NCBI GenBank assembly: GCA_945837185.1
Contig: CAMAMZ010000073.1
Location: 1 to 9,456, forward strand
Direction of reading: 5' to 3'
Length of the DNA: 9,456 nucleotides
DNA from: an uncultured Bacteroidales bacterium
Lineage (GTDB): Bacteria > Bacteroidota > Bacteroidia > Bacteroidales > Bacteroidaceae
Positions 6,459-9,456 of this stretch are shown here, one piece after another (position 1 is the first letter of the stretch; each line of letters starts with the position of its first letter). The notes under the pieces were generated by a model that was given only the letters and a program-made list of their open reading frames with translations, had not been told where the DNA came from and did no database searches. The translations under genes were made by a program, and so were the position numbers.

Positions 6459-7640
6459 ATGAACCTAATTAAACCTATTTGGGGCAGTATGACTTATGTA
6501 CGTGCATCACATATCGTGGTGCATCGCTATCTGCAACCTGCCATACTGGCCATAGCGTTGTTATCGGCCTTCTCGCCTGTGAAAGAGAAATTTACGGCTG
6601 CTGAACGACAACAAATCCAGATTGCTACACCGGGACTGTTCGAACGTTCACAGGCTTTCAGCGTAGACTTTACTATGCTCGAAGAGAAGGAGTATTCGTT
6701 TCCACTGCCTGTAGGTTCTGCGCAACCTATAGGCAACGACTTGCAGATGCGCATCGTTTCGAAAAAGGGAGATGCCGTGAAAGCTGTTTTTGACGGAGAT
6801 GTGCGACTGGCTTTGAACCATGCTACCTATGGCAATGTGATTGTGGTGCGGCATCCGAACGGTTTGGAAACGGTGTATGCGCAAAATGCACAGAATTTGG
6901 TGAAGACAGGTGATGTGGTGAAGGCCGGACAAACAATCGCCATTATCGGTACGCACAATGGTAAGTCGTACTGCGACTTCTCTTGTATGGTGAACGGAGC
7001 ACGTATCAACCCCTCTACCTTGATAGATGGCAAGAGTCATAGGTTGCGCAAGCAGACCGTGCTTTTTGAAAAGAAAGGAAACCACATCGCGCTTATGGTA
7101 ACGGCGGCAGAGAAGATGCGGAGCATGTCGTTGGATCCCGACGAGATGGAAGATCCCTTTGCCAAGACCGCTACCTTTAAACTGAACCTTGGCGAGATAG
7201 AACAGGAGCGATGGGCTTTCCCACTTCCGGGAGCAAAGGTGATAAGTCCTTATGGAGGAAAACGTCGCCATAGCGGTGTTGACTTGAAGACGAAGCCTAA
7301 AGACAATATCGTAGCGGCTTTCGATGGTGTGGTAAAACGGTCGGGACCGTACTCGGGCTATGGAAACTGTATTGTGATTAGCCATGCCTATGGTTTTGAA
7401 ACGCTCTACAGCCACCAATATAAGAACTTGGTAAAGGTGGGTCAAAAGGTGAAGGCCGGTGAAGTGATTGGCTTGACAGGAAGGACAGGCAGGGCTTCTA
7501 CAGAACATCTGCATTTTGAGGTGACATATCGCGGACGTCGCATCAATCCTACTGTGATGTTCGACCTGAACAAAAGGGTGCTTCACCAAACCACACTCAC
7601 CTTGACAAAAAACGGCAAGGTAACGTCTTCCAAGAAATAA
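6459..7640 (+). CDS. M23 (LytM-type) metallopeptidase with a second, degenerate LytM domain
   Basis: A 393-residue envelope protein predicted to cut peptidoglycan cross-bridges. Residues 24-40 (YLQPAILAIALLSAFSP) form a signal peptide or anchor. It carries two related domains, each opening with FPLP (81-84 and 254-257) and ending RINP (182-185 and 361-364). The second is intact: zinc ligands H271 and D275 (RHSGVDLK), H352 in EHLHFEV, and catalytic H319 and H350. In the first, the matching sites are Q142 (for H319), Y171 (for H350) and D173 (for H352), with no HxxxD pair, so it should be inactive and may regulate or bind wall. Shared strings such as YGN-IV, ETxY, NLVK and VKAG show an internal duplication. 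Start ATG 6459 is kept; ATG 6489 (residue 11), preceded by GGGG, is a real alternative that keeps the signal. Last gene of the hpt operon, 14 nt after pgeF. Confidence 0.9.
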   Translation: MNLIKPIWGSMTYVRASHIVVHRYLQPAILAIALLSAFSPVKEKFTAAERQQIQIATPGLFERSQAFSVDFTMLEEKEYSFPLPVGSAQPIGNDLQMRIVSKKGDAVKAVFDGDVRLALNHATYGNVIVVRHPNGLETVYAQNAQNLVKTGDVVKAGQTIAIIGTHNGKSYCDFSCMVNGARINPSTLIDGKSHRLRKQTVLFEKKGNHIALMVTAAEKMRSMSLDPDEMEDPFAKTATFKLNLGEIEQERWAFPLPGAKVISPYGGKRRHSGVDLKTKPKDNIVAAFDGVVKRSGPYSGYGNCIVISHAYGFETLYSHQYKNLVKVGQKVKAGEVIGLTGRTGRASTEHLHFEVTYRGRRINPTVMFDLNKRVLHQTTLTLTKNGKVTSSKK

Positions 7641-7755
7641 CCCACAAGCATGGGCTACACACGAAATGCGAGCAAAAGCTGCACTATTGCCCTGCGCAAG
7701 CTATATATAACCAAATATAGACCACACTATCATCAAGCAAAGGTCGTGATTGCAA
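7641..7755. other. Convergent gap without a gene
   Basis: No supported ORF lies here. It holds only weak hairpins: CCCA/TGGG at 7641-7654 and CTATAT/ATATAG at 7701-7720, the latter AT-only. Neither has a U-run, so I do not call a dedicated terminator for the rightward operon; it may use the strong hairpin just beyond. Confidence 0.5.
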
Positions 7756-7795
7756 AATAGGCATAAGGGATAATTTATTTTCCCTTATGCCTATT
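7756..7795 (-). terminator. Terminator hairpin overlapping the end of the small basic gene
   Basis: A perfect 15-bp inverted repeat: AATAGGCATAAGGGA at 7756-7770 and TCCCTTATGCCTATT at 7781-7795, with a 10-nt AT loop. On the minus strand it is followed by TTTTGC, a short U-run, so it should end the purH-small gene transcript. The TAA stop of the small gene (7777-7775) lies in the loop and its codons for NRHKG form one arm. It may also stop the converging rightward operon, though no U-run follows on that side. Confidence 0.8.
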
Positions 7796-7969
7796 GGCAC
7801 GCTGCTCACGGTATTTGGCTTTTTGGCGGGCCGAACCCGAGCCGTGAGCACCTGTAATATACTGTTTCTTTTTGGCTTTGGTCTTCACCTTGCCCTCATT
7901 GGCTCCATCTTTGCGAGGGGCCCGACGAAAGACGAGCCCCCCTTCAATAATATCGTCAATATCTGCCAT
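7775..7969 (-). CDS. Small basic protein downstream of purH
   Basis: A 64-residue protein I do not recognise. The first 12 residues are acidic to neutral (MADIDDIIEGGL); from residue 15 on it is strongly basic, with RRAPRK at 15-20, KVKTKAKKKQY at 27-37 and a tail with ARQKAKYREQR and HKGK. There is no signal peptide, membrane segment or cysteine, so it should be cytoplasmic, and the charge suggests contact with RNA, ribosome or DNA (inference only). It starts 17 nt after the purH stop on the same strand and ends in the terminator hairpin, so it is the second gene of a purH transcript. The tight packing between stop codon and terminator is the best evidence that it is real. Codon bias could not be tested here. 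Confidence 0.65.
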   Translation of the reverse strand: MADIDDIIEGGLVFRRAPRKDGANEGKVKTKAKKKQYITGAHGSGSARQKAKYREQRANRHKGK

Positions 7970-7986
7970 AGTAGAGCTATCAGGGA

Positions 7987-9168
7987 TTAATGATGGAACA
8001 GACGTACCCCGGTGAACGCCATGGCAATACCATATTTATCGCAGGTTTCAATGACATTGTCGTCACGGATAGATCCTCCTGCCTGTGCAATATAAGCAAC
8101 GCCACTCTTATGTGCGCGCTCAATATTATCGCCAAAGGGGAAGAAAGCGTCACTACCCAATGCTACACCGGTATTTTGGGCAATCCATGCTTTCTTCTCT
8201 TCAACCGTAAACACAGCAGGTTTCTCGGTGAAGAACTGCTGCCATACTCCCTCCTGCAGCACATCTTCGTATTCATCGGATATGTACACATCGATGGTGT
8301 TGTCGCGATCTGCACGACGAATATTGGCTTTGAAAGGCAATGACATTACTTGCGGACTCTGGCGCAGCCACCAGATGTCGGCTTTGTTACCGGCAAGGCG
8401 TGTACAATGAATACGACTCTGCTGCCCTGCTCCGATACCTATGGCTTGTCCGTCCTTCACATAACAAACAGAGTTGCTTTGGGTATACTTCAAAGTGATG
8501 AGGGCAATGATAAGGTCGCGCTTGGCCTCTTCGGTAAAGGTTTTATTGACAGTAGGAATGTTCTCAAACAAGGCTGGGTCATCGAGTTTAATCTCATTGC
8601 GCCCCTGCTCGAAAGTAATGCCAAACACCTGTTTGCGCTCAATGGGCTCAGGCACATAGTTGGCATCAATTCTGATCACATTATAAGTTCCTTTACGCTT
8701 ATCGCGCAGAATCTCCAAGGCCTCGGGAGTATAGTCGGGAGCTATCACGCCATCGCTCACCTCACGTTTGATAAGGCGGGCAGTGGCAGCATCGCAGGTA
8801 TCACTCAAAGCCACGAAATCACCATAAGAACACATTCTGTCGGCACCACGGGCACGTGCATAGGCACAGGCCAAAGGAGTGAGTTCGAAATCTACATCAT
8901 CAACAAAATAAATCTTCTTGAGCGTGTCGCTGAGGGGCAAGCCTATGGCCGCACCGGCAGGACTCACATGCTTGAACGATGCTGCAGCCGGCATGCCTGT
9001 GGCGGCTTTCAGCTCTTTAACCAGCTGCCAGGAATTGAGTGCGTCGAGGAAGTTGATATAGCCTGGACGACCATTAATCACCTCGATGGGCAGTTCGCCT
9101 TCTTCCATATAAATACGAGAAGGTTTCTGGTTCGGATTACATCCGTACTTCAGGGAAAGTTCTTTCAT
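7987..9168 (-). CDS. purH: Phosphoribosylaminoimidazolecarboxamide (AICAR) formyltransferase, stand-alone PurH domain
   Basis: A 393-residue cytoplasmic enzyme of de novo purine synthesis that transfers a formyl group from 10-formyl-THF to AICAR, giving FAICAR. It matches only the transformylase part of PurH: the catalytic Lys-His is K66-H67 in SFKHVSPAG (64-72), QSNSVCYV 230-237, QQSRIHCTRLAG 249-260, AFFPFGDN 341-348 and the C-terminal RLFHH 389-393. The IMP cyclohydrolase domain (about 200 residues, MGS-like fold) that precedes it in classical PurH is missing, and the protein starts cleanly with its own MKELSLKYGCNPNQKP, so this is not a broken gene. Such stand-alone forms of about 390 residues are known in Bacteroidetes and Clostridia. 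The cyclohydrolase must be encoded elsewhere. A -7 box lies about 26 nt upstream of the start. A small basic gene follows 17 nt downstream. Confidence 0.93.
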   Translation of the reverse strand: MKELSLKYGCNPNQKPSRIYMEEGELPIEVINGRPGYINFLDALNSWQLVKELKAATGMPAAASFKHVSPAGAAIGLPLSDTLKKIYFVDDVDFELTPLACAYARARGADRMCSYGDFVALSDTCDAATARLIKREVSDGVIAPDYTPEALEILRDKRKGTYNVIRIDANYVPEPIERKQVFGITFEQGRNEIKLDDPALFENIPTVNKTFTEEAKRDLIIALITLKYTQSNSVCYVKDGQAIGIGAGQQSRIHCTRLAGNKADIWWLRQSPQVMSLPFKANIRRADRDNTIDVYISDEYEDVLQEGVWQQFFTEKPAVFTVEEKKAWIAQNTGVALGSDAFFPFGDNIERAHKSGVAYIAQAGGSIRDDNVIETCDKYGIAMAFTGVRLFHH

Positions 9169-9193
9169 CTTGTGCTATATTATGTAATGTCTA

Positions 9194-9201
9194 CAAAATT
9201 A
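9194..9201 (-). promoter_or_regulatory. -7 box for purH
   Basis: The minus strand reads TAATTTTG, an exact match to TAnnTTTG, preceded by CTTTTTCG. It is 25 nt from the purH ATG (9168), giving a leader of about 20 nt. No clear -33 TTTG is visible and there is no riboswitch-sized leader. Confidence 0.6.
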
Positions 9202-9244
9202 CGAAAAAGATTAGACATAGTGAGGATGTATTACGGATTTTTTG

Positions 9245-9252
9245 TAATTTTG
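9245..9252 (+). promoter_or_regulatory. -7 box for the gene at the right edge
   Basis: TAATTTTG, an exact match to TAnnTTTG, lies 25 nt before the ATG at 9278. Together with the purH box it forms a divergent pair about 45 bp apart. The 16-mer ATTTTTTGTAATTTTG ending here is identical to the one upstream of hpt. Confidence 0.6.
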
Positions 9253-9277
9253 CGCCAAATATATGAAAGGTCAAGAT

Positions 9278-9456
9278 ATGAAAAGGGAATTGGTCCACTT
9301 GATGGGCAATCTCGGCAAGGGCATCACCAAGCATGCAGACGCACAGAAGATTTGGCAGTTTGTTGCCAAGAACAAACATCTGTCGAAGGCTAACCTTGAC
9401 CGGTTAGCGTTGTTGGCCGGTTACCAACGATGGGAAGATTTGAGGCATGCGGTGCG
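9278..9456 (+). CDS. Partial unknown protein, cut by the window end
   Basis: The frame is open from ATG 9278 to the edge (59 complete codons), with no stop. I do not recognise it. The visible part is charged and helical looking, opening MKRELVHLMGNLGKGITKHA, with no signal peptide; residues 40-58 (LDRLALLAGYQRWEDLRHA) have a helix-turn-helix-like or helical-hairpin rhythm, which is not enough for a function. An upstream in-frame ATG at 9263 adds five residues, but it lies almost at the expected transcription start, while ATG 9278 has AAAGG 7 nt before it and a leader of about 20 nt, so I prefer 9278. It is divergent from purH, with its own -7 box. Confidence 0.7.
   Translation, partial: MKRELVHLMGNLGKGITKHADAQKIWQFVAKNKHLSKANLDRLALLAGYQRWEDLRHAV

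Noticed and set aside
6503..6523. 8-bp hairpin (TGCATCAC / GTGGTGCA) early in the M23 gene
   Set aside because: Needs a G-U pair, lies inside codons after the start, and could easily be chance.
6648..7589. Antisense frame (313 residues) opposite the M23 gene
   Set aside because: Shadow of a well-supported gene; no start signal or recognisable motif.
7701..7720. AT-rich hairpin CTATAT/ATATAG as terminator of the rightward operon
   Set aside because: Six AT pairs and no U-run make it too weak.
8350..9393. Frame of 347 residues opposite purH
   Set aside because: It crosses the purH promoter and the divergent gene and mirrors the purH codons; purH motifs are unmistakable.
1..9456. CRISPR array, insertion sequence, toxin-antitoxin or defence system
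   Set aside because: No regularly spaced repeats, transposase motifs or paired small toxin-like genes are visible; the genes are core functions.

Overview
The window reads as a housekeeping stretch of a Bacteroidales chromosome, most likely Prevotellaceae. The clues are a gene order of hpt-adk-obgE-pgeF-M23 peptidase, a DUF4831-type envelope protein, a stand-alone AICAR transformylase ending in RLFHH, Bacteroidetes-type -7 boxes (TAnnTTTG) before divergent genes, and mostly absent Shine-Dalgarno sequences. Base composition looks moderate (not computed). No mobile element, CRISPR array, tRNA or rRNA is seen.

Layout. Positions 1-121 hold a repeat-bearing leader, followed by a small secreted SH3-like protein (122-610, +). 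A strong bidirectional hairpin (624-663) separates it from a leftward pair: nnr, the NAD(P)HX repair enzyme (3277-1763), then the DUF4831 envelope protein (1726-683). A 96-bp divergent promoter region (3278-3373) starts a tight rightward five-gene run: hpt (3374-3907), adk (3912-4484), obgE (4488-5666), pgeF (5659-6444) and a tandem-domain M23 peptidase (6459-7640). Gaps are 4, 3, -8 and 14 nt. After a 134-bp convergent gap comes a second leftward pair read from the right: a PurH AICAR-transformylase protein (9168-7987) and a 64-residue basic protein (7969-7775) whose 3' end forms one arm of a terminator hairpin. A second divergent region (9169-9277) starts a rightward gene cut by the window edge (9278 onward).

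How the genes fit together. Purine metabolism recurs: PurH makes FAICAR, Hpt salvages hypoxanthine/guanine, Adk balances adenylates and PgeF-family proteins are linked to purine nucleosides. Nnr repairs damaged NAD(P)H, ObgE is a ribosome/stress GTPase, and the M23 protein and DUF4831 protein act in the envelope. I see no convincing undescribed multi-gene system. The items most worth a second look are the M23 protein with one intact and one dead LytM domain, the ribosome-binding site encoded in the acidic tail of obgE, the stop codon inside a terminator loop, the small basic protein next to purH, the repeat at 1-86, and a 16-bp promoter core shared by two distant promoters.
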